This document shows, piece after piece, positions 1 through 10,898 of a stretch of 64,000 nucleotides of DNA. Position numbers and translations under genes: made by a program. The notes under the pieces were generated by a model, which was not told where the DNA came from, did no database searches, and was given only the letters and a program-made list of their open reading frames with translations. Each line of letters starts with the position of its first letter. Positions within the stretch are counted from its first letter, which is position 1. Origin of the DNA: Sinomonas sp. ASV322 (GTDB lineage Bacteria; Actinomycetota; Actinomycetes; Actinomycetales; Micrococcaceae); assembly GCF_030908245.1 (NCBI RefSeq), contig NZ_JAVFJJ010000004.1, forward strand, positions 62,001 through 126,000, read 5' to 3'.

Positions 1-34
1 GCCGTCACGTCCGCAGGATGCTCCCCTCGCGAAC

Positions 35-931
35 GTGACGGCGCACGGCGAAGACGGCGGCTTTCCCGAGTTCTCGGTGCTCCTTCCCGTCTACGCGGGG
101 GACTCGGCCGCGCGCGTGCGCCGCGCGATCGCGTCCGTGACCACGGATCAGACCGTGGCCCCCAGCCAGCTCGTGATCGTGCGGGACGGTCCGGTCGGCG
201 AGGACATCGAGCGGCTCCTTGTCGAGGCGGAGCGCGACGGCTCCGTCCCGGCTGACGTCGTGCGGCTTCCCGCGGGCGTCGGGCTCGCCGAGGCGCTGGA
301 CGCAGGCCTCGAACGCTGCCGCCACGACGTCGTCGCGCGCATGGACGCGGACGACGTCGCCCTGCCTGCCCGCTTCGAGCGGCAGCTTGCGCTCCTCGGA
401 CAGGGCTACGACATCGTCGGCTCCGCCATCGCCGAGATCGGCGACGACGAGGCACGCCCGTTCGCGAGCCGGCCCGTCCCTGCCTCGCACCGGGAGATCA
501 TGGCGCAGCTCGATTTCCGGACGCCGTTCAACCACCCCAGCGTCATGTACCGCGCGTCGGCGGTGCGTGCCGCGGGGGGCTACCGGGGCGTGCCGGACAT
601 GGAGGACTACTGGCTGTGGGCGCGCATGCTCCACGGCGGGAGCCTCGGGGCGAACGTGCCCGACGTGCTCGTCCTCTATCGCGTGAACGACGGCGCCTAC
701 GTGCGCCGCGGGGGGAAGCGCATGCTCGTCGCCGAGCTACGCCTCCAGCGACGCATGCTCGGGGAACGGTACATCGGGCCCCTCGGATTCGCGCGGAACG
801 TCCTTGTCCGCGGCCTCTACCGCCTCGTTCCCACCGGAGTGCGGCGCCGCGGCTACCGCACGGCGTTCACGGAACGGCCCGCCCCGGCAGAGCAGTCCGG
901 CACGGCCGCGCCGGGGGAGGCCGCGGGCTGA
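35..931 (+). CDS. Family 2 glycosyltransferase
   Basis: This 298-residue protein is a GT-A fold family 2 glycosyltransferase that transfers a sugar from a nucleotide donor, probably in cell-surface polysaccharide assembly. The N-terminal PVYAGD segment (about residues 18-23) begins the nucleotide-binding fold. MDADD (residues 103-107) is the DxD-type metal and nucleotide-sugar motif. ED at the MEDYWLW segment near residue 190 fits the usual acceptor-side acid. No membrane helix is evident. The start is GTG at 35, and there is too little upstream sequence to judge it. The stop lies 3 nt before the sugar-phosphate transferase gene, which supports a shared envelope operon. Donor and acceptor cannot be read from the sequence. 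Confidence 0.88.
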   Translation: MTAHGEDGGFPEFSVLLPVYAGDSAARVRRAIASVTTDQTVAPSQLVIVRDGPVGEDIERLLVEAERDGSVPADVVRLPAGVGLAEALDAGLERCRHDVVARMDADDVALPARFERQLALLGQGYDIVGSAIAEIGDDEARPFASRPVPASHREIMAQLDFRTPFNHPSVMYRASAVRAAGGYRGVPDMEDYWLWARMLHGGSLGANVPDVLVLYRVNDGAYVRRGGKRMLVAELRLQRRMLGERYIGPLGFARNVLVRGLYRLVPTGVRRRGYRTAFTERPAPAEQSGTAAPGEAAG

Positions 932-934
932 GCC

Positions 935-2440
935 ATGTTCATCTACGTCCTCGTGGCCATGCTGGCCGCCATCGTCACGTACGGCGCGACGGGCCTCGTG
1001 CGGGCCTTCGCCGTGCGGCTCGGCCTCGTGTCTCCCGTGCGCGAACGGGACGTCCACACGCGCTCGGTGCCGCGCCTCGGGGGTCTCGCGATGCTCGTGG
1101 GCTTCGCCGCCGCGTTCTGGGCGGCATCGCAGACCGTCTGGATCCGAACGATCTTCGAAACGCCTCAGACGTGGGCGGTGCTGGCGGGTGCCGCAGTCAT
1201 CGTCGTCGTCGGCGTCATCGATGACATCGTGGACCTCAACAGCTGGGTCAAGCTCTTGGGCCAGCTCGTGGCAGCCGGGATCGTGGCCGTGTGGGGGCCG
1301 CGCGTGACGTTCCTGCCATTGGGCCTCCTCCAGGTCAACGACGTGTGGCTGCAGATCGGCCTCACGATGTTCCTCATCGTGCTCACGGTCAACGCGATCA
1401 ACTTCGTCGACGGGCTTGACGGCCTCGCGGCCGGCGTCGCCGCGATCGGCGGCTTCGCGTTCTTCCTCACGGCGTACTGGGTGCATCGCAACGCGTTCCT
1501 GCCGGACTACACGGATCTCTCGACACTCCTCATGGCGCTGCTCGTCGGGATCTGCCTCGGCTTCCTCCCGCACAACGTGCACCCCGCGAGGATCTTCATG
1601 GGCGATTCCGGGTCGATGCTCCTCGGCCTCGTCATGGCGACGGGCGCCGTGGTCGCGACCGGCCAGATCGCCTCGGGGCTCTACGACAGGGCCGAGGGCA
1701 TCCCGACGTTCGTGCCGGTCGTGCTGCCGATCGTCGTCATGCTCCTCCCGTTCCTCGACCTTGTCCTCGCCGTGCTCCGCCGCACGGCGAGCGGACGGTC
1801 GCCATTCTCGCCGGACCGCGAGCACGTTCACCACAAGCTTCTCGACCTCGGATACACGCACCGGCAGGCCGTCGCGGTCATGTACGTGTGGGCGGCCTTC
1901 GTCGCGTTCGGCGGCGTTGCCTACGCGTTCATCCCGTGGCTTCCGCTCACGATCGCCAACCTCATCGTCCTGCCGACCGTCGGCTTCATCACGATGCATC
2001 CGTGGGTCCGCGAGAAGGGCGTCACCGTGCGGCGCGAATGGCTGCGGACGAGCCCGTGGGTTCCGCGCTTCACGCTTCCGTTCGCGGGCTGTGTGGCGGC
2101 CGCGACGATCCTCGGCTTCACGGGGCTCGCGACCGGGGGAGTGCCGCTTCTCTACTCGACCTTCCTCGCGCTCGCAGTCGTCTCGGTGTGCGCGGGAACG
2201 GGCGTCGTGATCCTCCACATCGCCGCCCCGTCGCTTCCGTTCCGCCGCCGGACGCTCGTCGCGGACGTCCTCATGAAGCTTGCCGCCTCAGCGATCGTCC
2301 TCCTCGCGGTCGGCTCTCCGAGCTGGTCGGATCGGGGCTGGTACTGGTCCTCGCTCGCAGTGTGCGGCGTCGTGTGGATCGCGACGCAGGCAGCGGTCGT
2401 CATCCTGCAATGGCGCGCGCGGGTGGCGTCGGCGATATGA
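935..2440 (+). CDS. wecA: Undecaprenyl-phosphate sugar-1-phosphate transferase (WecA/MraY family) with long C-terminal extension
   Basis: A polytopic membrane enzyme that starts lipid-linked glycan synthesis by moving a sugar-1-phosphate, typically GlcNAc-1-P, from UDP-sugar to undecaprenyl phosphate. The family motifs are present in order: an Asp pair at residues 96-97 (GVIDDIVDL), NAINFVDGLDG at 153-163, GDSG at 223-226, and HVHHK at 297-301. The first 340 or so residues match the usual family length. A further 160 residues add several hydrophobic segments that the enzyme does not normally need. The gene sits between the glycosyltransferase and the ATP synthase genes. The catalytic assignment is firm, but the sugar and the product (teichoic acid linkage unit or arabinogalactan-like polymer) are inference. 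Confidence 0.9.
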   Translation: MFIYVLVAMLAAIVTYGATGLVRAFAVRLGLVSPVRERDVHTRSVPRLGGLAMLVGFAAAFWAASQTVWIRTIFETPQTWAVLAGAAVIVVVGVIDDIVDLNSWVKLLGQLVAAGIVAVWGPRVTFLPLGLLQVNDVWLQIGLTMFLIVLTVNAINFVDGLDGLAAGVAAIGGFAFFLTAYWVHRNAFLPDYTDLSTLLMALLVGICLGFLPHNVHPARIFMGDSGSMLLGLVMATGAVVATGQIASGLYDRAEGIPTFVPVVLPIVVMLLPFLDLVLAVLRRTASGRSPFSPDREHVHHKLLDLGYTHRQAVAVMYVWAAFVAFGGVAYAFIPWLPLTIANLIVLPTVGFITMHPWVREKGVTVRREWLRTSPWVPRFTLPFAGCVAAATILGFTGLATGGVPLLYSTFLALAVVSVCAGTGVVILHIAAPSLPFRRRTLVADVLMKLAASAIVLLAVGSPSWSDRGWYWSSLAVCGVVWIATQAAVVILQWRARVASAI

Positions 2441-2450
2441 CGACGGCGGG

Positions 2451-2478
2451 GGACCGCAAGTTCTATCTCATGTAGAAT
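2451..2478 (+). promoter_or_regulatory. Candidate promoter of the ATP synthase operon
   Basis: A TAGAAT hexamer at 2473-2478 is preceded by TG and lies 75 nt before the AtpI-like start. A weak -35-like GGACCG stands 16 nt further up at 2451-2456. It is the only good -10 in the 112-bp gap between wecA and the atp genes. The assignment rests on pattern alone. Confidence 0.35.
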
Positions 2479-2552
2479 ATTTCCTGCACCCCACCCACGC
2501 CGGCACCGCATCGACCTAGCCCTCGACGGAGGCCGCCGACGAACGGTACGAA

Positions 2553-3038
2553 ATGAAGAGCAAGCCCGCACGCCTCGGCCGCCCGGCCGGCGCCGTCGGC
2601 TTCTCCTCGCTCTGGCTCCGCCTCGCCGTCCTGTGCACGGGAGCATCGGCCGCCGTCGCCGTCGTCCTCGCGGTTGCAGCGTGGCTCACCGCCAACGCGG
2701 CCGCCGCCGGAAGCGTCATATTCGCGGCCGTCGTCGTCATCTCCTTCTTCGCGATAAGCCTCCTCGTGGGCCATTTTGTGGGCCGCAGGAACCCGTCCGG
2801 GGCTATCGGGGCCTTCGCCGTCGTGTACCTCGTGAAGATCGTGGGCTTCGCGGCGCTCCTCATCTGGATCGGCACCCCGGTCTGGATCAATCCGCCGTGG
2901 TTCGGCGCGACGGGCATCGTCACCGTCGTCGTGTGGCAGGCAGTCGAGCTGTGGGGGTTCAGCAGAGTCCGTCTCCAGATCTTCGACGAGCCCGACGACG
3001 ACGCCCCCTCCGGGCCATCCGGAGGCTCGCGTGACTGA
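2553..3038 (+). CDS. AtpI-like membrane protein at the head of the ATP synthase operon
   Basis: This 161-residue protein has four hydrophobic segments, at roughly residues 23-48, 50-78, 84-108 and 116-136, and a charged acidic tail. Proteins of this layout stand in front of atpB in many actinobacteria and are annotated as ATP synthase I-like. In other bacteria AtpI helps assemble the c-ring. The direct evidence here is the topology and the position: it overlaps the AtpZ-like gene by 8 bp and begins the atp operon. Sequence identity to classical AtpI is not obvious by eye, so the function is inferred from context. Confidence 0.7.
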   Translation: MKSKPARLGRPAGAVGFSSLWLRLAVLCTGASAAVAVVLAVAAWLTANAAAAGSVIFAAVVVISFFAISLLVGHFVGRRNPSGAIGAFAVVYLVKIVGFAALLIWIGTPVWINPPWFGATGIVTVVVWQAVELWGFSRVRLQIFDEPDDDAPSGPSGGSRD

Positions 3039-3327
3039 CCCGAACCAGCCCCCGCGCGAACCCCAGCGCGAGCCCGAAGGCGACGGCGGCTACAACGCCG
3101 GAATGGCCGTCTTCAGCTACATCATTGGCGGGATCATTGTCTGGAGTTTGATAGGGTGGGGGCTGGACACTCTCCTGAAAACGCACTGGATCGTGCTCGT
3201 TGGAGCCTTGCTGGGGATTGCCGGTGGCCTATACCTCGCCGGCAAGCATGGACTCTTCACGCAGCAAGGTCGTTCGGCGAAATCCAACCCTCCCGACAAC
3301 GGGGTCGAGGGGAACGGAGACCACTGA
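3031..3327 (+). CDS. AtpZ/AtpI family small membrane protein
   Basis: A 98-residue protein with a hydrophilic, Pro/Glu-rich N-terminus and two membrane helices (about residues 26-47 and 53-72). The GWGLDTLL segment between the helices and the Gly-rich second helix are typical of the AtpZ/AtpI family. These proteins sit in the membrane and are thought to act in Fo assembly or Mg/Ca handling. The GTG start at 3031 overlaps the preceding gene by 8 bp, which implies coupled translation. The following 88 bp leads to atpB. Confidence 0.75.
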   Translation: MTDPNQPPREPQREPEGDGGYNAGMAVFSYIIGGIIVWSLIGWGLDTLLKTHWIVLVGALLGIAGGLYLAGKHGLFTQQGRSAKSNPPDNGVEGNGDH

Positions 3328-3415
3328 TGGAGAGACCGACAATTTCACACGTGGGGGTCGAAGCCACTCGCCCCGGCACCTGCCCGACGAAGGACACTGC
3401 AAGAGAGGAATCGCG

Positions 3416-4216
3416 TTGACCCCGCTCACGCTTCCGGCCGCCGACAACGGCGCATTCACCCCTCCCACCCTTGAAGAGCTCCACCTGCCGGCGATCCTGC
3501 CGTGGGGGGCGTCCGACGGCTTCAACAAGCAGATGCTGCTCGTCCTGCTTTCGGTCGTCTTCATTGCCTGGTTCTTCATCGCGGCGTCCCGCAGGCGGCA
3601 GCTCGTTCCGGGCAAGCTGCAGTTCCTCGGCGAGCAGCTCTACGGCTTCGTCCGCAACGGCATCGGCAAGGACGTCATCGGCGGCAAGGACTTCATGACC
3701 TTCGTGCCGCTCCTCTTCACGCTCTTCTTCTTCATCCTCGTCAACAACATCTACGGCGCGGTCCCGGTCTTCCAGCTGCCGACGATGTCCCACGTCGGCG
3801 GCGCATACTTCCTCGCGGGCCTTGTCTACGTCATCTGGATCGGCGTCGGCCTCAAGCGCTTCGGCTTCCGCTACCTCAAGCTCGCAACGGTCCCGTCCGG
3901 CGTGCCGTGGTACATCATGCCGATCGTCGTTCCGATCGAGATCATCTCGAACTTCATCGTCCGCCCGATGACGCACAGCCTCCGTCTTTTCGCGACGATG
4001 CTCGCGGGTCACCTCGTCGTCGCCCTCGCGGGCTCGGGCATCGCGTTCCTCATCACGCAGGAGAGCGTGCTGCTCAAGGGCATGAGCCTTCTCGTGCTCG
4101 TCGGCGCGATCGCGATGTACATGCTCGAGGCCCTCATCATGGTCCTTCAGGCCTACGTCTTCACGCTTCTCACAGCGATCTACATCCAGGGCGCGGTCGC
4201 GGCCGACGCCCACTGA
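3416..4216 (+). CDS. atpB: ATP synthase Fo subunit a
   Basis: Membrane subunit a forms the proton half-channels next to the c-ring. I chose TTG at 3416 as the start because a purine-rich AGAGAGGA lies just upstream and the resulting N-terminus (MTPLTLPAADNGAF) fits actinobacterial subunit a; the frame is open further upstream but reads unlike the family. The product has 266 residues with five or six membrane helices. The essential Arg is at residue 190 in SLRLFATMLAGH. A GC-only hairpin follows the stop before atpE. Confidence 0.95.
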   Translation: MTPLTLPAADNGAFTPPTLEELHLPAILPWGASDGFNKQMLLVLLSVVFIAWFFIAASRRRQLVPGKLQFLGEQLYGFVRNGIGKDVIGGKDFMTFVPLLFTLFFFILVNNIYGAVPVFQLPTMSHVGGAYFLAGLVYVIWIGVGLKRFGFRYLKLATVPSGVPWYIMPIVVPIEIISNFIVRPMTHSLRLFATMLAGHLVVALAGSGIAFLITQESVLLKGMSLLVLVGAIAMYMLEALIMVLQAYVFTLLTAIYIQGAVAADAH

Positions 4217-4221
4217 GAATT

Positions 4222-4237
4222 CCCCCCGAGAGGGGGG
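4222..4237 (+). other. Intercistronic hairpin between atpB and atpE
   Basis: CCCCCC, loop GAGA, GGGGGG: a perfect 6-bp stem 5 nt after the atpB stop, with no U-run behind it. It could protect or process the transcript so that subunit c, needed in many copies, is made at a higher level. That role is inference from its position. Confidence 0.5.
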
Positions 4238-4286
4238 TAGAACCAACCGCATCAACCTGCCTGCGGGCGATTGAAAGGAAAAATCA

Positions 4287-4505
4287 ATGGAAGGCACGAT
4301 CAACGGCAGCCTCAACCTCATCGGCTATGGCCTCTCGGCCATCGGCGGTGCCATCGGTGTTGGCCTCGTCTTCTCGGCCTACATCAACGGCGTGGCCCGT
4401 CAGCCGGAGGCGCAGCGTGTGCTGCAGCCGCTCGCGTTCCTCGGCCTTGCCCTGACCGAGGCGCTCGCGATCCTCGGCCTCGTGTTCGCCTTCGTCCTGA
4501 AGTAA
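4287..4505 (+). CDS. atpE: ATP synthase Fo subunit c
   Basis: A 72-residue hairpin of two membrane helices, the monomer of the rotating proton-driven ring. ARQP (residues 37-40) is the polar loop that touches the F1 stalk. Glu58 in [10 protein letters not shown] is the proton-binding carboxylate. No extra sodium-site Gln/Ser/Thr pattern stands out, so a proton enzyme is likely. The ATG at 4287 has the purine-rich GAAAGGAAAAA upstream. It is the third gene of the Fo block, 70 bp after atpB and 49 bp before atpF. Confidence 0.96.
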   Translation: MEGTINGSLNLIGYGLSAIGGAIGVGLVFSAYINGVARQPEAQRVLQPLAFLGLALTEALAILGLVFAFVLK

Positions 4506-4536
4506 ACCAGGCCGAATCGCAGCAGTACCTACGTAG

Positions 4537-5105
<569 letters not shown>

Positions 5106-5106
<1 letters not shown>

Positions 5107-5930
5107 TGGCAGGAGTATCGAGCGAATCGCTGGCGACCGCGCTGGCGGACCTGGAGACCAAGCTGCCAACAGCTTCGCTGTCGCTGGCGGATGAGCTCTT
5201 CGGAATTCTGCGGATCGTCGACTCATCGGCGGGTCTGCGCCGCGCGCTGACCGACCCGTCCCGCGAGGGTGCGGAGAAGTCCGCCCTCGTCGAGCGGCTT
5301 CTGGCCGGCAAGGTCTCGAGCGAAGCGGTCCAGATCGCGTCGCGACTGGCCTCGCTGCGCTGGGCTGATTCTCGCGACGTCAGCGATGCACTCGAGACCC
5401 TGGCAGCGACTGTGGCCATCGCCGTGGCCGAGCAGGGCAACGGCGAGGCCGCCGGGCTTGGTGGACTCGAAAGGCTTGAGAACGACCTGTTCGCGTTCAA
5501 TCGCCGCGTCGAGGACAGCCACGAGCTTCAGGCAGCCCTGAGCGAGCCTCAGGCGACTTCGGACGCCAAGCGGGCGCTCGCCCTTCGGCTCGCCGCGGGC
5601 GCGTCCGACGAAGCTCTTCTGCTCATCGGTCAGGCTGCCGCGGCGCCGCGAGGCCTCAAGAGCACCGAGCTCGTGAAGCGCTTTGCGGCCCTCGCCGCGA
5701 CGCGTCAGGCGCGCTGGATCGCCGAGGTCTCGGTGGCGCGGCCGCTCAGCGAGACCCAGCTCGACCGGCTTCAGGCGGGGCTCAACGGCCTGTATGGCCG
5801 CGAGCTCAAGATCACGACGACGGTCGACCCCCAGCTTATGGGCGGCGTCCGGGTTGCGGTCGGCGACGAGGTGCTCGATGCCTCGACCCTGGCCCGGCTT
5901 GCGGATCTGCGCCGTCAGCTAGCCGGCTAG
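5106..5930 (+). CDS. atpH: ATP synthase F1 subunit delta (long actinobacterial form)
   Basis: Delta clamps the peripheral stalk to the top of the alpha/beta hexamer. The OSCP fold is recognisable in the C-terminal half, ending in the VDPQLMGGVRVAVGDEVLD segment that is typical of delta subunits. At 274 residues it is about 90 residues longer than the enterobacterial protein, a length common in actinobacteria. The extra helical sequence lies in the N-terminal half. Its ATG overlaps the atpF stop by one base. A 99-bp gap separates it from atpA. Confidence 0.93.
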
Positions 5931-6029
5931 GCCGGCCGGCGGCCCACAGCACACTTCGAACCAGACAATCCGGTCATCACAGCCACTGCACCGATGATGA
6001 CCACGAGATGTAGAGAGCAGGGACTGCAG

Positions 6030-7667
6030 ATGGCCGAACTGACCATCAACGCCGACGACGTCCGCGATGCGCTGAACGACTTCGCGGCGTCCTACGAACC
6101 CGGAACGGCTGACCGCGTTGAGGTCGGCCGCGTCGCACAGGCCGCCGACGGCATCGCCCGTGTCGAGGGCCTTCCCTCGGTCATGGCGAACGAGCTGCTT
6201 CGCTTCGAGAACGGCGTCCTGGGCCTCGCCCAGAACCTCGACGTCCGCGAGATCGGCGTGATCGTGCTCGGCGAGTTCGCCGGGATCGAAGAGGGCCAGG
6301 AAGTGCACCGCACCGGCCAGATCCTCTCGGTCCCCGTGGGCGACGCGTTCCTCGGCCGCGTCGTGGACCCGCTGGGCCAGCCGATCGACGACCTCGGCCC
6401 GATCGCAGCGGAGACCACGCGAGCGCTCGAGCTCCAGGCGCCGGGCGTGACGCAGCGCAAGTCGGTTCACGAGCCGATGCAGACGGGCCTCAAGGCCATT
6501 GACGCCATGATCCCGATCGGCCGCGGCCAGCGCCAGCTCATCATCGGCGACCGTCAGACCGGCAAGACCGCGATCGCCGTCGACACGATCATCAACCAGA
6601 AGGCCAACTGGGCTTCGGGCGATGTGACGAAGCAGGTCCGCTGCGTCTACGTGGCCATCGGCCAGAAGGCCTCGACGATCGCCGCCGTCCGTCAGACTCT
6701 CGAGGACCACGGTGCCCTCGAGTACACGACGATCGTCGCGTCCCCGGCGTCGGACCCGGCTGGCTTCAAGTACCTCGCTCCCTACGCCGGTTCGGCCATC
6801 GGCCAGCACTGGATGTACGGCGGCAAGCACGTCCTCATCATCTTCGATGACCTCTCGAAGCAGGCTGAGGCCTACCGTGCTGTGTCCCTCCTCCTCCGCC
6901 GTCCGCCGGGCCGCGAGGCCTACCCGGGCGACGTGTTCTACTTGCACTCGCGTCTCCTCGAGCGCTGCGCAAAGCTCTCCGACGAGCTCGGCGCGGGCTC
7001 GATGACGGGTCTGCCCATCATCGAGACCAAGGCGAACGACGTCTCGGCGTACATCCCGACGAACGTCATCTCGATCACGGACGGCCAGATCTTCCTCCAG
7101 TCCGACCTCTTCAACGCGAACCAGCGCCCTGCTGTCGACGTCGGCATCTCGGTCTCCCGCGTCGGCGGCGCGGCCCAGGTCAAGTCGATGAAGAAGGTTT
7201 CCGGCACGCTCAAGCTCGACCTTGCGCAGTACCGGGACATGCAGGCGTTCGCGATGTTCGCGTCGGACCTCGACGCGGCGTCCCGTCAGCAGCTCACCCG
7301 CGGCGCCCGCCTCATGGAGCTCCTCAAGCAGGGCCAGTACTCGCCGTTCCCGGTCGAGGACCAGGTCGTTTCGATCTGGGCCGGCACCAACGGGCACCTC
7401 GACGACGTCCCGGTCGAGGACGTGCGCCGCTTCGAGGCCGACTTCATCGAATACCTCAAGCACCGCACTTCGATCCTCACGACGCTGGCCCAGACCAGCC
7501 GTCTTGAGGATGACACGGTTGAGGCGCTCAAGTCCGCCATCAAGGACTTCAAGCAGGGCTTCTTCGGTGAGGGTGACAGCAAGCTCGTGGCCGCAGGCCG
7601 CGAGGAGCACGAGGCGCTTGCCGAGGGCGATGTCACCCAGGAACGGATCGTCAAGCAGACCCACTGA
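6030..7667 (+). CDS. atpA: ATP synthase F1 subunit alpha
   Basis: Non-catalytic nucleotide-binding subunit of the F1 hexamer. The P-loop GDRQTGKT is at residues 173-180, and the family signature [10 protein letters not shown] is present about 200 residues later. Earlier in-frame starts exist, but ATG at 6030 begins the normal MAELTIN N-terminus and is preceded by a purine-rich GAGCAGGGA. The product has 545 residues, the usual length for actinobacteria. A strong hairpin lies in the 92-bp gap before atpG. Confidence 0.97.
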   Translation: MAELTINADDVRDALNDFAASYEPGTADRVEVGRVAQAADGIARVEGLPSVMANELLRFENGVLGLAQNLDVREIGVIVLGEFAGIEEGQEVHRTGQILSVPVGDAFLGRVVDPLGQPIDDLGPIAAETTRALELQAPGVTQRKSVHEPMQTGLKAIDAMIPIGRGQRQLIIGDRQTGKTAIAVDTIINQKANWASGDVTKQVRCVYVAIGQKASTIAAVRQTLEDHGALEYTTIVASPASDPAGFKYLAPYAGSAIGQHWMYGGKHVLIIFDDLSKQAEAYRAVSLLLRRPPGREAYPGDVFYLHSRLLERCAKLSDELGAGSMTGLPIIETKANDVSAYIPTNVISITDGQIFLQSDLFNANQRPAVDVGISVSRVGGAAQVKSMKKVSGTLKLDLAQYRDMQAFAMFASDLDAASRQQLTRGARLMELLKQGQYSPFPVEDQVVSIWAGTNGHLDDVPVEDVRRFEADFIEYLKHRTSILTTLAQTSRLEDDTVEALKSAIKDFKQGFFGEGDSKLVAAGREEHEALAEGDVTQERIVKQTH

Positions 7668-7688
7668 TTCCATGCGGCGACCCCCGCT

Positions 7689-7728
7689 GGGGCCGCGGGA
7701 CCGGAGAGCTTCTCCGGCCTGCGGCCCC
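7689..7728 (+). other. Intercistronic hairpin between atpA and atpG
   Basis: GGGGCCGC (7689-7696) pairs with GCGGCCCC (7721-7728), and inside it CCGGAG (7701-7706) pairs with CTCCGG (7712-7717). There is no U-run, so it looks like a processing or stability element rather than a full terminator, because the operon continues. The effect on stoichiometry is inference. Confidence 0.55.
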
Positions 7729-7759
7729 GCGGGACCGCACTGGAGAGGAAAGGACAAGA

Positions 7760-8650
7760 ATGGGTGCCCAGATCCGCGTCTACCGCCAGAAGATCGCCTC
7801 GACCTCGTCGATGCGCAAGATGTTCAAGGCGATGGAGCTGATTGCCACCTCCCGTATCGGCAAGGCGCGTGCTCGCCTGGCCGCCTCCCTGCCGTATGCG
7901 CGCGCGATCACCCGGGCCGTCTCTGCGGTGTCTTCAGCGCGCGAGCTGGACCACCCGCTGACCACCGAGCGCGAGAACGTCCGCCGCGCGGCGGTCCTGG
8001 TCCTGACGGCGGACCGCGGTCAGGCTGGGGCGTACTCGTCGAGTGTCATCAAGCAGGCCGAGGCGCTCACCGAGCTTCTCCGCGGCCAGGGCAAGGACGT
8101 GGCGACCTATCTCGTGGGCCGCAAGGGCCAGGCGTACTACGACTTCCGCAATCGGCCGTACACGCGCGTGTGGACCGGTCAGACCGACAACCCGGAGTTC
8201 GCGACCGCCCAGGAGATCCGCGAGGTGCTCCTCGAGGCGTTCGGCGCCGAGTTCGCCGACGGCGGCGTCGACGAGATCCACGTCGTCTACACGACTTTCA
8301 AGTCGATGGTCGTGCAGCAGCCGACGGTCATCCGCCTGCTTCCGCTCGAGGTGGTCGAGGAGAAAGCGGCCGAGGCCGATGAGATCCTGCCGCTCTACGA
8401 GTTCGAGCCGGAGCCCGAGCAGGTGCTCGACGCGCTTCTGCCGCGCTACATCGAGTCACGGATCTTCGCCGCCATGCTGCACTCGGCCGCGAGCGAGCTC
8501 GCTTCCCGGCAGCGGGCCATGAAGAACGCGGGCGACAACGCGACGGAGCTGATCAAGAAGTACACGCGACTGCGCAACACCGCCCGCCAGGCGGAGATCA
8601 CGCAGGAGCTCACCGAGATCATCGCCGGCGCGGATGCGCTCAACGCCTAG
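7760..8650 (+). CDS. atpG: ATP synthase F1 subunit gamma
   Basis: The central rotor shaft. The N-terminal helix ([14 protein letters not shown], then [16 protein letters not shown]) and the C-terminal helix (about residues 240-296, with [17 protein letters not shown]) are the conserved coiled coil that turns inside the hexamer. The middle Rossmann-like part carries the usual [11 protein letters not shown] segment. At 296 residues it is of normal length. A GGAGAGGAAAGG ribosome site precedes the ATG. The next gene, atpD, follows after 65 bp. Confidence 0.96.
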   Translation: MGAQIRVYRQKIASTSSMRKMFKAMELIATSRIGKARARLAASLPYARAITRAVSAVSSARELDHPLTTERENVRRAAVLVLTADRGQAGAYSSSVIKQAEALTELLRGQGKDVATYLVGRKGQAYYDFRNRPYTRVWTGQTDNPEFATAQEIREVLLEAFGAEFADGGVDEIHVVYTTFKSMVVQQPTVIRLLPLEVVEEKAAEADEILPLYEFEPEPEQVLDALLPRYIESRIFAAMLHSAASELASRQRAMKNAGDNATELIKKYTRLRNTARQAEITQELTEIIAGADALNA

Positions 8651-8679
8651 GCAGCCCGCAGCCTCGGCCCACTCATTAG

Positions 8680-10167
<1,488 letters not shown>

Positions 10168-10168
10168 C

Positions 10169-10450
10169 ATGGCTGAGCTCGAAGTCGAGGTTGTCGCGGC
10201 GGACCACTTCGTGTGGTCCGGCGCGGCGAAGATGGTCAAGGCCCGTACGGCCGACGGCGAGATCGGGATCCTCCCGAACCACACGCCGGTGCTGGCAGTG
10301 CTCCATGCGGGCAACATCGAGATCGAGCCTGTTTCGGGTTCGCGGATCGTCGTCGAGGCCGATGGGGGATTCTTCTCCGTCGACAGCAACCGCGTCGTCA
10401 TCGTCGCGGACAACGCACAGATCAGCGAGTCAGTCGCGGGGATCCGTTAG
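10169..10450 (+). CDS. atpC: ATP synthase F1 subunit epsilon (short form)
   Basis: The epsilon subunit sits at the foot of gamma and modulates ATPase activity. The 93-residue product holds the N-terminal beta-sandwich (MAELEVEVVAADHFVWSG through ILPNHTPVLAVL) and ends soon after NAQISESVAGIR. It thus lacks most of the C-terminal helical pair that mediates auto-inhibition in longer forms. The ATG is one base after the atpD stop. The short length suggests weak epsilon inhibition, which is inference. Confidence 0.93.
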   Translation: MAELEVEVVAADHFVWSGAAKMVKARTADGEIGILPNHTPVLAVLHAGNIEIEPVSGSRIVVEADGGFFSVDSNRVVIVADNAQISESVAGIR

Positions 10451-10459
10451 CCACACTCA

Positions 10460-10891
10460 ATGGACGATTCTGCTCTTCCGTTCATCGTCCTGGCAGCGAT
10501 TTTCCTGCTCCTTGCAGCAATGCTCTGTGCCCTGGGGGTGCGCCGCTTCGTTCTGCGGCGCACCCTCGGCACGGTAGATGCCTCCATCAGCCTGTCCTCC
10601 GGGGCATGGCGGATGGGGGTTTGCCGTTATCAGGACGCCGAACTCGAGTGGTTCGATCTCCTCTCTCTCAGCCCGCTCCCCAAGCGGCGCTTCACGCGGA
10701 GCGCCCTCATGCTCCAGGGTCGGCGTCTGCCAACGGAGGCCGAGCGGCCCAAGGTCCAGGCCGACGTCGTGATCGTGGAGCTCATGCACCGCGGCGCCGA
10801 GGTGCGCTTCGCCATGGACTTCCGCGCCTATGCGGGCCTCGCGTCGTGGCTCGAGGCTGGGCCTGTGATCGGCGTCGGAACGTGGCGCTGA
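10460..10891 (+). CDS. DUF2550 family membrane-anchored protein
   Basis: This 143-residue protein has one N-terminal membrane helix (about residues 7-27) and a globular part with the RMGVCRYQDAELEWFDLLSL and RFTRSALMLQGRRLP segments that mark DUF2550. Such proteins follow atpC in many actinobacteria and have no established biochemical role. The gene begins 9 bp after the atpC stop, so it is probably the last or next-to-last gene of the ATP synthase transcript. A link to ATP synthase is suggested by position only. Confidence 0.82.
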   Translation: MDDSALPFIVLAAIFLLLAAMLCALGVRRFVLRRTLGTVDASISLSSGAWRMGVCRYQDAELEWFDLLSLSPLPKRRFTRSALMLQGRRLPTEAERPKVQADVVIVELMHRGAEVRFAMDFRAYAGLASWLEAGPVIGVGTWR

Positions 10892-10898
10892 CCCCGAC

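Noticed and set aside
737-2218. 493-codon frame antisense to the transferase
   Set aside because: Composition is Arg/Glu/Asp/His-rich without folds, the mirror of a GC-biased membrane-protein gene.
3200-3415. 72-residue extension of subunit a
   Set aside because: It overlaps the AtpZ-like gene in another frame and lacks subunit-a character; TTG 3416 with AGAGAGGA fits the family start.
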